DNA of 64,000 nt, taken from assembly GCA_020912385.1 (NCBI GenBank), contig CP087220.1:62001-126000 (forward strand), written 5' to 3'. The stretch is from Neofusicoccum parvum. Lineage: Eukaryota; Ascomycota; Dothideomycetes; Botryosphaeriales; Botryosphaeriaceae. Below, piece by piece: positions 12,558 through 23,866 of this stretch (its first letter is position 1; every line of letters begins with the position of its first letter). The translations under genes and the position numbers were made by a program. The notes beneath the pieces were generated by a model. That model had not been told where the DNA came from, did no database searches, and saw nothing but the letters and a program-made list of their open reading frames with translations.

Positions 12558-14359
12558 ATGGGACTCCTGGGCGCGGTCCAGCACTACTTTGCCGCTTTCG
12601 CGGTTCTCTCGACTCTCTCGGCTGCCGAGATCGCTCCCGGTGTCACGCTCCCAGGCTATGGCAGCTTCTCCGGAACGACGGTCAGCCAGACGCTGACCAA
12701 AAAGCCTCTTCCGGCCACCGTCAACGCATGGCTCGGTATTGACTACGCCTCTCAACCCGTTGGCGAGAGCCGTTTTGCGCCTGTCGGATCTCCTGCAGAG
12801 TTCTCCGGCTGGAAGAACGCGTCTGCATATGGATATGCCTGCATCCAAGACCCATCCGAGCTCTCTTATCCTCAGGATGAGGCGTGTCTCAGCATGAATG
12901 TGTTCCGGCCTCAGGGCATCTCCATGGATGAGAAGCTTCCGGTGCTTATCTGGATCCATGGCGTGAGTGCGAGCCATCATTCTCGTGGAAACCCAGCTAA
13001 TCGAAATAGGGTGGATTCGTAGCCGGATCTGCCAGAAGCTTTGACGGTGCTTCTTTCGTCTCCAACTCCAAGGAGCCGGTGGTTGTGGTGACTTTCAACT
13101 ACAGAGTGAGTCAGCCCAAGCCTTTTCGTGCAAAGACGCTTTCAACTCAACAGCTGCAGGTCAATTCTCTCGGCTTCCTTCCCACGCCAGTCTTTGAGCG
13201 CCTCGGGCTCTTGAACTTGGGTCTGCTCGACCAAGAGCTACTGTTCAAGTTCGTCCAGCAGTACATTTCCGTGTTCGGCGGCAACCCCGACCGCGTCACC
13301 ATTGGGGGTCGTTCGGCGGGAGCCCACTCTGTTGGCATCCACCTCTTCCACAACTACAACAAGACGTCGGGTCCTTCGCCGCTCTTTTCTCAAGCCATTC
13401 TTCAGTCCGGCGCCGTGACGGCGCGTGCTTTCCCCGACTCCTCATACCCCCTCTACCAGACCCAGTTTGCGCAGTTCCTTCCTCTCGTTGGCTGCGGCAA
13501 TGTGACTAGTGCGTCGGATTCCGCCATCCTGAGCTGTTTGCGCGCGGCTCCGATCTCCTCCATCCAATTCGCAAGCACGCTTCTCTTCAACGAATCCTCA
13601 TATGCCATTACCTGGCCCTTCCAGCCCACCAGGGGCGGCCCTCTTCTTGAACAGGCTGGCTCCGCTTCCGGGATCAACGGCCAGTTCTACCAAATCCCCA
13701 CCATCACGACCAACGTCCGCGACGAGGCCAAGTACTACACAACTGGAGATCTTGAGACCAACGAGCAGTTCCTTGCCTTTGTCAACAACCTCATTCCCGG
13801 CCTCACGTCCGCAGACCTCGCAGACCTGGAAGCGCTGTACCCTGACCCGACGGGCGACGTCAACGGCACATACTCGCCTTACGCGCACAGCTACAACTCG
13901 ACCCAGTACGACCGCCTCTCCGCCGCGCTGACCGACTACATGTACGCCTGCGCCGGCCAGGAGACGGCCATCCGCATGTCTGGCGCCGGCGTGCCCGTGC
14001 ACAAGTTGCACTTCGTCGTCAACAACACCTTCCCAGACTGGAAGGGCGTGCCGCACACCGCAGACACCAAGTACACCTGGGCAGAGCCCGATGGCAACAG
14101 CGGTGTTCAGTACCCGGAGGTGGGCAAGCTGCTGCACTCGTACTTTGCGGACTTCGTTGCGCTCGGCGACCCCAATGCGGGCAACAGGACGGGCGTTCCC
14201 AAGTGGCCCAAGTATGTCGACAACAACGAGGAAGGCCTTCCCGGGCTTCAGCTCCGGATTGAGCCGTTTGGAAACAGCAGGGTTGAGGGTGATGCAATCA
14301 GGAGGACGCAGTGCGAGTGGTGGAGGGATGAAGCACGGGCGTCGAGACTGCAGAAGTAA
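12558..14359 (+). CDS. Secreted type-B carboxylesterase/lipase, 566 aa
   Basis: Exons 12558-12962, 13010-13105 and 13160-14359. The ATG at 12558 sits in a GCCATGG context and is followed by a signal peptide of about 22 residues (FAAFAVLSTLSAA). The protein is a cholinesterase-like alpha/beta-hydrolase. The first Cys loop is C..D-P-S-E-L-S-Y-P-Q-D-E-A-C-L. The oxyanion motif HGGGF/HGGFV is split by intron 1. The nucleophile elbow is GGRSAGA (Ser about 219). The acid is the Glu in NVRDEA and the base His lies in GVPHTADTKYTW. The full triad is present, so an active secreted ester hydrolase is likely; the substrate cannot be told from sequence. Several N-glycosylation sequons are present. Introns 1 and 2 are short with GTGAGT donors. 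Confidence 0.9.
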
Positions 14360-16973
14360 ATCCTTATCAGGCATCTGACTATTGTCAGGCAATGCATAGT
14401 CTATAATAGGGCAAGACTAGTATGACAGTGCCCAACGGAAAATAAAATGAATTCATTGTACCTGCTGGAAGTTGCGAGCATGTTTCAATGCGCCCCTCCT
14501 TGCCTTGAGAGTTCAGTTCCGGTCCAATCGCGCCCTGGACTGCCCTTTCAAGGTGTGAGCCATGATGCGGATTTTTTTCAAGATATCTCGCCCGTCCCGA
14601 AAGCTCACAATCAGCTCGTCTACAAAACTTTTGGGAAATAAAACATCTGACTCGTCATAACTCTCAGCATATTTCCATCTGGGACAATAGCGGCTTGAAC
14701 TGCGGGCCGGCTCTTAGGGGTCCCGAAGTTTTCAGCCGAGTAATAGATATGTTGACAGCCAATTTTTGGAAAAGAGTAAGGCTTTTCCCCCGTGACTGGC
14801 TCCTCGAGTTCTCGGGTGTTTTTATCCTGGTTCTCTTCGGAGACTCGTTTTCGTCATACTAGCCTCAGCTGCAGAAAGTGCGGTTACTTCATCACAACGT
14901 CAACATGATCTGGGTAAGCAGTCAAATTCTAGATCCCGGGTTCATGCCTCCTGTGATATGAATTGGTTATTCAATCAGGGGTATGCTAAACCAGCCATTT
15001 CGCTCACAAACTGTGTCTTCCACCGAGTCCCTCTAAAACCCTTCCTTGCTTTCTTTCCAGGTCCAGTTTCTGCGCCTTGCTGCACTTCCGGTGTTGCGTT
15101 TGCCAACGCTGCCTCAGACGTCCACAGTTCCGAGGGTCGCGCACTCAGAGCAGTACCATTAGACGAGCACGTAGGACTTCACCATATCCCCAGCCCCAAA
15201 TTGTCCGAATACATGGTAGTCTTTCTCCGAACTTACTTGTTCATTGTAACAACTGTTGCCTTTTTTAAGCACAGGGGTCAAAGTGATGCCGACTTACCAA
15301 GTTTCCACTCCAAAGTGTCATCGGAGGCCGGCGAGACGTGTAGGAAAAAGGGGTGTAGTTTCTTCTGAATCTTGAGTCTCGCCGGGCCATTCGGGTGATA
15401 GACAGGGTCAGGCTTGCGACATGTTTCTGCCATGTTCCTGCTTACGTCACTCCGGTCTCGAACTAATCCAGCTCGTGATCTTAGCGGAAGAGTGTTATTG
15501 CCCAGAGCCAGACATGGCAAAGGGCATTACGTACGGCGCACAATATTTCCCGATGATTCCAAATGTCATTGGCCCAGCGGATTTGCCTTTCAAGTGCATA
15601 GGCAAGATGCATGGCAGATATCCGACTGTAATGCCATCCGTCGCCTCCCCACGTAGCGCTGCTGTGCACGATCCCTCTGTGTACACCATAAGTACCCTGT
15701 GGACCAGGTGCGACTGCGGCTTGCAGGAGCTGTGACTGTGCACTCGTCGGAAGATGAGGAGAGAAGGGTCGGGAGGGTGAGAGAACCGGGACCAGCCAGA
15801 AGAGACGAGAAAAGAAAGCGCTGACGAAGCGGAATCGGAAGCGGTGGTATAGCTAAAGCTCAGATTACGGCCGTATCTGAAAAGAAAGGGACAGTGGCTA
15901 CGGCGTGAGCAGAAAAAGAAGAACGTCCAGACCGGTAGGCGTGGCTTGGAGAGGCACGAGGAGTCGCGGGAACCACCACCGTGATATTGCGCAGTCTCTC
16001 CCGACCAGATAGTCCGCATGCGGTTTGAAGTGGCGAAAGGAAAGGCCGAACATCAGCTGCTGGCTTGCAGCCACGAACAAATTGTCGGACTGGGCGATTC
16101 GTGTCTGCAAGTGAGTGCGACGCCCAGAGCCTTCTACCTTGGCTACTTAAGAGGACATGCGAAGCGTCACGCTTGGGCGCGGTCAACCGGTTGCTTTCGG
16201 CTAGAGCACATAAGCTTACTCATCGGGAGTGGGCCGCTTCTGGTCGTGGTGTGCACATACGAGCGTGGCGCATGTGCGGGAGCAACAGAGGCAGAGACGA
16301 GTGCCCAGGCGCCGTGATTCCTAATGCGTGTATTCTTAGCAAGCCGCCACCAACGCGCGTCACAAATCCTTCCACGGGCGTTCCTGTCGCGGCGGGCTGG
16401 GCCAGCATGTTGGTGCACGCAGGGACCGAGTGCATGGCTTCCTGAAGATCGCGACGGCGGCGGAGGCAGCGCGGTTGCATTCTGCAGCGCAAACAGCGGG
16501 ATGGCACTGCGTCCAAGCCCTGTCTCGGACGCGCTGGGCGGCGGCAGCCTCTCTCCGGCCTCGAGCTCAGCCTTGCATGCCTTGGCGACGGGACGGCCCC
16601 CAATGAACGCCGCGGGTGCTATCGCGCCGTGCCACACGGTGGGAGCGCTGATCACTGCCCGGTTGCCTCGTGCTCAGCCTTCGATGCCACCGTCGTGGTT
16701 GCGGCCCCGCACAAATATCGTACAAAGCGCGCGCGGGGCTGCCACACTGCTGAGCCGCTGCGCCGTAGGAGACAGCTCTGCTCCTCCGCACTGCTCACGC
16801 CAACTGTTCTTGTTCCTCGCGGCCAACGCCAACTAATGTCATAATCTTAATTTCTTTTCTTCGCCTGTAATTACCTGTCTTCTTTTCTGCCTGTGCCTAT
16901 ACCCCAGCCCGATGACCCCGATACCCACCGCTGCGAAATCCCATCTTCACTTCACCACCACAGCCCGATATTA
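14360..16973. other. Long intergenic region
   Basis: 2.6 kb without a convincing gene. The open frames on both strands overlap each other, show no family features and have shadow-like composition. One small spliced candidate near 14905 is listed separately. The last 150 bp before 16974 are pyrimidine-rich, fitting a leader of the downstream gene. Confidence 0.5.
14905..15172 (+). CDS. Possible very small spliced gene (uncertain)
   Basis: An ATG in a TCAACATG context at 14905 is followed after three codons by a good donor GTAAGC (14914). Two acceptors are possible: CAG at 14976-14978, giving a frame of about 130 aa, or TTTCTTTCCAG ending at 15060, giving a 37-aa peptide (MIW then VQFLRLAALP...). 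The splice signals look real but neither product is recognisable. It could be a small mitochondrial or membrane peptide, or a non-coding transcript. Included because the signals would be missed by length filters. Confidence 0.2.
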
Positions 16974-18183
16974 ATGCCGTTCCTTCAACCCCGACAAGAG
17001 TTTCAGCCGTCGTGCCCCAGCGGCGGAACCTGGTATTCATGCGGAGCCGGGGCCCAGTTCGTTGGGTGCTGCACCAGCGAGCCCTGCACCTCGAATGGAT
17101 GTCCGCAGGGCAATCTACGGCCCGCCAGCTTTAACGCCTCTTTCTACGGCACCTTCCCGGACATCGCATGCGACAATGGCCTGTTCTACACGTGCGCCGC
17201 AACGGACCCGCCCTTCATGGGGTGCTGTATAGAGAACGCGTGCCAGGCGGATGGAGGTGCCGGATGTCCCCTGGCCAGCCTTGCTGGAGCACACTTGCCA
17301 GACAACGCCGCAAAAGCCAGCGCCTGGTCGCCAACCGGAGGGCCGTCGTCAACATCAGCCGCAGCTTCAAGCACGTCGAGCTCAACATCTTCCGACAGTT
17401 CCTCGCCGGTCGGGGCCATCGCCGGCGGAGTAGTCGGAGGCATTGCCGTCCTCCTCGTCGTCGTCGGCGTTCTCCTATGGCGGCGCCGCCGCAAGGCAAA
17501 GGAGAAAGCCAAAGCCAGCGCTGAGGACAGCAATGCGCCGGCGCCAGTTTCAGAGCTCTCAGCCGGCCGGTCCGTAAGAGCGAAAGGTATGCGCGCCAAT
17601 TTCAGATGTAAGACACGCGAAATGCTGACGTGCACGTGTCTCAGGCTCGCCACTCCCGCCACGCTATTCTGCAATCAGCAACAGTTATGCTTTCGAGCTC
17701 GACGGCTATCCCAGGAAAGCACCCAACACGCCGTCAGAGCTCGGCGGCGACGAAGTCCACGCCGAACTGCCTGGCGACGACGCCGTCCACGAGCTGGAAG
17801 GAAGCACCATTGCATCGACGCCCGCATCAGGCTCGGGAGCCGCAGGAGGCCACAGCCGAGGCAGCAGCTGGTCCTCCACAGAGAAGAAGCAGCGTTGGTC
17901 GGGGCCCAGGGGCCTTGCCATTACCGGCTGGGGCGGCCATGGACGGTCCCCGCGCTCCTCTCCAAGATCGCCAAATTTTCCGCAGAACAGGGGAGGGCAG
18001 GAGGGAGGAGATGACCACACGGAGGTCTCATCACTACCATCGACGCCACGGTCCCCCTACACCGGAACTGGGAACTACTCGGAAGTGTCGAGGCTGTCAC
18101 CGACACATCCGCCGCCCATTATTGAGGACGAAGGGGACGATCGGTATGACCCGGACGTGCGGGAGCGCCGGGACGAACGTTGA
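16974..18183 (+). CDS. Cys-rich single-pass membrane protein, 383 aa
   Basis: Exons 16974-17586 and 17645-18183. The N-terminal ectodomain has two Cys modules (about residues 14-45 and 66-98), each built around [WF]Y.C.....F.GCC..  .C with a following GC. A Ser/Thr stretch leads to one strong helix (about 147-169, GAIAGGVVGGIAVLLVVVGVLLW) stopped by RRRRKAK. A long cytosolic tail is rich in Ser, Pro, Gly and acid. The plan resembles Mid2/WSC-type fungal surface proteins, though the Cys modules are not the WSC fold I know. No signal peptide precedes the first module, so either the protein is inserted by its helix or an upstream exon was missed. The role, probably at the cell surface, is inferred only. 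Confidence 0.75.
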
Positions 18184-18368
18184 ATTTTTCTCTGTTCCAT
18201 AGATTCCTCCTTCTTTGTGGTAGAAATTCTAAATGTTCAATGGCATTACGAAGCTCTTTTAATATGCGACATTTGAATTATCAAGAGACTGAATGGTTTA
18301 TTATTTCAGAATTAAGGTATCAACATCTCCCAGTGCTACGGGTCTATCATTACGCAACAGAACACTCC

Positions 18369-19283
18369 TCAAACCACCAACAGCGCGCCGACAAAAGACA
18401 ACACCAGCGCAAAAGTGCCTCCGGATGACGCAGCTACCATGTGGTTTGCCATGCCGGTTGCCGTCCCCAAACTTCCCGCCGCCGTCGCTGTGACCGTGAC
18501 CGTGGCGTCAGCTGAAGACGAGGCCGCGGAGTCGGAATCATTGCAGCCGCTCTGGCATCCCGTTCCGCAGTGCGCCGTGGTGCTCCCGCAGTAGCCTTCC
18601 GAGCTGCAAGGAGATGGTCAGTAAAACATACGTTCCCCTGAATGACGAAGTCGAAAGCCTACCTGCAGCACGGCCCGTAGTCAAACACGCCGTACTTGAC
18701 GAAGTCGCCCGGGCCGGCGTCCGGGTTGCAGATCGAGTTGTTCCACTTGGCGCCGCAGTGTCCGTCGCAGCGTGGACTAGTCCCCAGGTCGGCCCAGCTG
18801 CACGCCGGGTTGCCGAGCGTCTCGTTCGGCGCGCTGCAGCTGCCGAACTCGGACTGGCAGCCGGAGCCGCAGTACTCGGCGGTGCCGCCGCAGAAGCTGG
18901 AGGGCGGTAGGTTAGTTTGCGGTCTGAAAGATTGAGCTGGCTTCGAGTCGGCTTACCCGCCAGAGCTGGGAAAATGTTAGTTGTAGTTCAATTGCGAGAT
19001 TGGACAGAGCGGTAGCTTACCTGCAGCATGGTCGGATTCCAGAGGTGAGACACATCCGTCCGGCTGTTGCGCCGCACGAGTCGTCCGTGCTGGTGGGATA
19101 CTTTCCCGTAGACGTGGCGCTCGAATTCCCTGAGCTCGAATTCCCGGTGGCCGTAGCATTCGGGGAAGTCCAGGAGAGCGTTGTGGTCATGCCGGACTCG
19201 GACATGGTGTCCGAGGAGCTTTGACCACACACGATGTCGGCGAGCAGCGCCAGAAGCACCAACTGAAGGGAGAGAAGCAACAT
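18369..19283 (-). CDS. Double CBM18 (chitin-binding type 1) GPI-type surface protein, 246 aa
   Basis: Exons 19283-19021, 18965-18957, 18896-18663 and 18603-18369. The second coding exon is only 9 nt. Splicing it in restores CCSSGGFCGG, the core of a hevein-like chitin-binding domain. A signal peptide (LLLSLQLVLLALLADIVCG) is followed by a Ser/Thr/Asn linker. Domain 1 spans about Cys70-Cys111 and domain 2 about Cys138-Cys189; both have CCSS.G[FY]CG.....CG.GCQS. The C-terminus is a Ser/Ala spacer and a hydrophobic tail (GTFALVLSFVGALLVV) that looks like a GPI signal. The expected role is binding chitin at the wall surface, either structurally or to shield it. An intron interrupts both domains at the identical point (TGC TGC AG^), pointing to intragenic duplication. 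Confidence 0.88.
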
Positions 19284-20754
19284 CCTGGGGAGCAATTGAT
19301 TTCTGCAGAGGGAGAACACTTTTGCATGCTCTGCGCCGTGTCAGAAATTAAGAGAACACGAGCTCAAATATAAGCAAACGCGTGTCACAACGGCTGAGGC
19401 TCTCATGCTGGGCTGCGGTACCGCGGCGCCCGAATCCTGCGCCCTCGGAATTGATTAGCACCTGCTTACAGCCCCCAGCGCGGACGTTGGTATATTTGCA
19501 CAGAGAAGCGAACAACGCTCTGTGCCACTGTTGGGGGCACGGTACGACTTGTGAGGCATGGCAAGCTGCTTTCAGCGCAACCAACACCCGCCCGCGGCAC
19601 AGCGGTTGGAAACACTTGACCACCGTTCCCGCTCCACATTTGTGTTTCATCATTCTGTAGCATCGCTGTCCCCACCCCAGCCTGGCAGCTGAAACGCATC
19701 GCATGTCTGCTGCGGCGTGTCGGCGCACGCATCAGCGACGCCTGATCAGGCGCCAGGCGATAGGTGCTCCAGTCGGGGATATCCCTCGAGCTATATACCA
19801 GTCGAGCTGGGTGGCTTGCAGAAGAGCCGGGAACAGGGATCTTGGCGGCCGTCAGCTTCAGCTGCAGCGAGGCGGGGCTGCAGAAACGAAGTAAGACGGA
19901 CGACGTGGAAGCCAACCGCGCTGGCCAGTGGCCTTGGCTGCGGCCGCTTCGCCTCGTCATAGAACAGCCTGCTGATCAGACCAGAGCCGAAAGATCTGGG
20001 CACTCGGCAGCTGCGCTCGGTTGCGATCCTATCGAGACGGGGATGCAATAATGTGACGCGACGTGCAGGCTTGGGAGGAAACACAGGAATAAGCGGCATC
20101 TGTATAAGGTGTTCCTTATGACAATCGAGGATTCGAGGCTTGAGCCATTGCCGTGCGGCCGCAACGCCCCAGACGATCTTTTGTTCTCCCACGTGGCGAC
20201 GAAAGCAGTGATTGGACATTGTCTTCACCTGATTGCGCTATCTACGCCGCACCCTATATTTAGCCACTGATCGAAACATTGAGGATTTTTGCCACTGGTG
20301 CACTCCAACCGTCTCCCGTAGATCCTTTCCGCAAAAGAACAACATGCGCATAATGCATGCAGCAGGGCATGTACAAGCCACTTCTGCAGCCGACGGCTAG
20401 TGTAAAAACAAACTCCCAACACGAACAGCTGCGTAGGGAGCAGAAGCGCTCGTCTGGATATGTTTGATATCCATACTGAAAGGACTGTTGAATCTGGACG
20501 ACAAGGTCGCCTCTCATGCCTAAGTGTAATCTTGGTCCTGTTCAATCCTGTCCGAACAATATGTCCGCAGAATGTTCTTCACGACAACCATGAGCTGTAG
20601 CACCCGTCCGTAAACGAAACCGAGCAACCCTGCCAAACTGGTCACAAGCAGTTGCAGGATCGGGCAATCGCGCAGCGCAAAAGGTTCGATAACTACAGAT
20701 CAGAGAAATCAAGGCGTCTAAACGCTTTTTCGTCGAGTTTCTTTTCCAGCCCCA
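19284..20754. other. Intergenic upstream region of the CBM18 gene
   Basis: 1.5 kb between the start of the CBM18 gene and the stop of the S41 peptidase gene, both on the minus strand. No gene is recognised; the frames present on both strands lack any pattern. Confidence 0.55.
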
Positions 20755-23244
20755 TTACGGCATCATGTAACCGTCGCTCCGCAAATCAACGCCGCTCAGG
20801 TCGGTGTACAGGTCCAGCGGGTAGTCCGCCTCGACGGCGCGCTTCCTCAGCGGCACGGATCGCACGGCCTCGGCCCTCTTCCTCGTGTACCCGGCGCCGG
20901 TGGCGTTGGTAGCAATGCCGCCGGCCACGCACGCGCTCTTGGTTCCCCAGGCGGAGTCAGCAACCGTCTTCCAGGCGGCGGTGATGTCGACCGTCATTTC
21001 CGCCGTCCAGTAGATCCGGCAGTCGGCGGCCTCGTAGACGAACTGGGTGGGCGTCTGCTCCTCGAAGTCGTCCTTCTTGATGCCGTCGCGGAAGTTGACG
21101 TTGTACGCCGTGTTCGGCGCGGCGCGGAGGAACGGCAGCTGGTCGTTGTAGTCGGCCAGCGAGGTGGTGTTGAAGTAGGCTTGCTCCGACTCGTTGGCGT
21201 ACTGGTAGGCCACACCGACGTTGTATTGAATGTAATCCCAGGGCCAGTTGCTGAATGCAGCGTCAGATGACAAGCTTGTTGAGAGGTAAAAGGGTGTATT
21301 GACTTACTTTGTTCCCTTAACACCGCCGACTGCCTGGATGATACCCTCAGACGAGCGTCCGCCCATGGCAACGTACTTGACGCCGGCAAGATCCTGCATC
21401 AGGCGAGAGAAAATAGTGCAAGTTGAGGCACTGCAAGAGATCCGTTAGCAAAGGCTTTTCTGGTAGTTTTTATTTTCAAATATTCCAGCGAGGTTCTTCA
21501 AGACGTACCAGTAACCGTCAGTCATGACGACGACGTTCTCCGCAGCAAACGGCTGCGTCGAGTTCTTCACACCATCGCCATACCCGGTGACATAAATACC
21601 ACCGCTGTTGAACGGCGTCAACACATCACTCAAGTTCCAGCGGCTCAGATTGGTGAAGTTGTCACCCTTGTGGGTCTGAGGGCCGAACTTATCCGCCCAG
21701 CTCGCGAAAGGGGTCTCGTCGGGCTTCTCGTCGGTGCGGTAGTTCAAGTAGGCGCTCACGACGTTGGCCTCCAGGTCGTACAGGGTCTCGTTGTTGCCGA
21801 AGTCGAGGGTGCGCGGGACGCCGGCGGCCAGGTCGGAGAACTTCTGGCCGACGAGGTCGAGGGCGTCGACGGCGCGGGCGCGGTCGGCGGCGGCGAAGGC
21901 GTCGATGCCGGGGAACAGCTGCTTGAACAGGTCGTAGCCGAGCAGGATGGTGCCGCCGCCGTTGGCGCTGACGTCCACGATCAGCTTGGTCTTGCCGGCC
22001 GCCACCGCGTCCGCGAGGAACTGCTGCGCCACGGACTGGAACTCCTCCTGCGCGGACGAGCCGACGAAGCTGGGGACGCTCAGGACGGCCGTGTCGGCGT
22101 AGTCTTCTCCGTCGAGGTAGTAGCCGCCGATCAGGTTGTTTGACTGGCGGATGACGGGCGTGGGATAGCCTGGCGCCGGCGTGCTGGTTGTGGTGGCGGA
22201 TGTGGACGTGGCAGCGGCGGAGGTGGACGCAGCAGTTGCTGTGGGCTCGCCATTGTGGAAAGAAGTGTCCTCAGGGGTAGTGAACCACAGCTTGTAGAGG
22301 GACTCTCCGCTGTCTACGCCATCAAAGGGGATCAAGACCTTGGCAAAGTTCTGCATGGTGTACTCGGTTCCGTTCTCAAACGTAAGCGTCGTGGATGCTC
22401 CAGGGTAGACCCATCTTCCTCTTCCACCTCCGGTGAAAGTTCCCATGCCGGCGCTAGAGGTACCGAGGGAAACAATCGCGAGCTCGTAGAAGACGTTGTT
22501 GTACAGAGCATCGCGGTCCTGGAGGGATCCATACTGGCTCCAGTTCTCAAGCCAGGTGGTGGCCGGCTGGCCGTCAATCTCGGTAATGGCCGACGGGGTA
22601 AAGGTGGCGTTTCCGAATGCAGAGGCCAGAACGTCAGGATAGGCGTAGGGCTTTGGAACGCTCTTGCCGTCATCCGACACTGAAACCAGAGGGATTGGTC
22701 GGCCGAAGTTGAAGACGGTGCCTACCGAGTCCGGGATGTAGACGAAGTGGCCGTCGTGGGTGGATTGCAAGATGGTGTAGAGCGTGAATCCAAACTGTGT
22801 CGAGCATTGGTTAGTTTCCGGCCCTCAGAGGTCAATGGGCCTGCTCACCTCGTATTCCTTGGTGATGGTGCCGGCGGAAACCTTCTGCTCAAGGGCGTCC
22901 AGCTCGGCAAAAACGTCAACTGGCTCCTGGATCTTCTCCACGTACTCGGCGGGCGGGTCCTTGAGGTACGCGAGGGTGCTCTGCCACTCCCAGTAAGGAC
23001 GGATGGTCTTGATCAGGTCCAGAGCGGCGGTGGTGTTGATGGGGACGCTGTTGATGCACTCGTAGGCCAGGTCCGCGGGCACGGTTGGAGTGGCGCTCGG
23101 AGCAGCAGCTGTCTGGGACGCCGCCAGGGCCGACACGGAGGCGCAGGCAGATCCGGTTTCATTCTGTCTCTTGTACAGCACCGGGTTGCCCGCGACGGCG
23201 GCGGCCAGGCCAGAGGCCAGGGCGATGTTCCTGAGCAGAGCCAT
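20755..23244 (-). CDS. Secreted S41-family (tail-specific protease-like) peptidase, 766 aa
   Basis: Exons 23244-22849, 22794-21509, 21430-21308 and 21250-20755, all in phase. A signal peptide (NIALASGLAAAVAG) and a KR site start the protein. The middle carries the interphotoreceptor-binding-protein/S41 fold, with STHDGHF near the front, a Thr/Ser/Ala linker and the strand LIVDVSANGGG. After the third-exon junction comes VVMTDGYCASTCTIF, where Ser of CASTC (about residue 563) is the expected nucleophile. That motif is destroyed in the unspliced frame, which supports the intron at 21431-21508. Related mould proteins are secreted and usually 650-800 aa. The substrate is unknown. A Kex2-type KR also occurs near the C-terminus. 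Confidence 0.88.
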
Positions 23245-23866
23245 TGTGATCCTGCGGCGTGCCTGGGCGGGCAGCGCAGAAGTGGGTCGCCGTCTTTATA
23301 GAAAAGTCTTGCAAGGATGGGGAGCCACCAGGAACGCGCAGCGGCATGTCGTGATATAAGGTACGGGCTGCGGCTCTACTGCTTGAGGAAGTTGGCAACG
23401 TGCATGGCGCGCCGATCTGCGCTCGCCGCAGCAGCGGGCAAATCAAAAGTGCCTCTCGCGCAGCGGCCCATCGATCTCGCATAGTGCAATGCCGCTGCTC
23501 GAGTCGCGGCTCAGGTAAGGGAGCAACCCGGGCTATCGTTAGTGACACTTGACCTGCCTAAGGCGGCAAGGCGGCTCGGGTTTATCAGTGGAACGAGCAA
23601 ACATCCCCGCATCCCGCGCCACTTTCTGCGCTGCTTCACCGCGTCTTGCTGCATTTTCTCCGCAGTCAAGCTCGCCGGTAGCCGCAAATCCCTCAGCGGC
23701 GCCGCTGTGCCGGGCCTGCTGCCGGGCGTGTTGGGCGCGGAACGCAGCGAGCCGGCGACTTTCTCACGGGGCATGGACGGACGCGTGTGCGGCGCCAGGG
23801 TGCGGCCATATGGGGATCATCGTATTGGCAGCTATGTACAGTGCTCGCCGCAGCAATCTCAAACAT
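23245..23866. other. Intergenic
   Basis: Promoter of the S41 peptidase gene and 3' flank of the CoA-transferase gene. Apart from the TATA box no element or gene is recognised. Confidence 0.6.
23294..23300 (-). promoter_or_regulatory. TATA box of the S41 peptidase gene
   Basis: Minus-strand TATAAAG about 50 bp upstream of the ATG at 23244. The leader would be short. Confidence 0.45.

Noticed and set aside
15495..16019. 174-codon minus-strand frame
   Set aside because: Overlaps other frames of similar length and has no recognisable pattern or good start.
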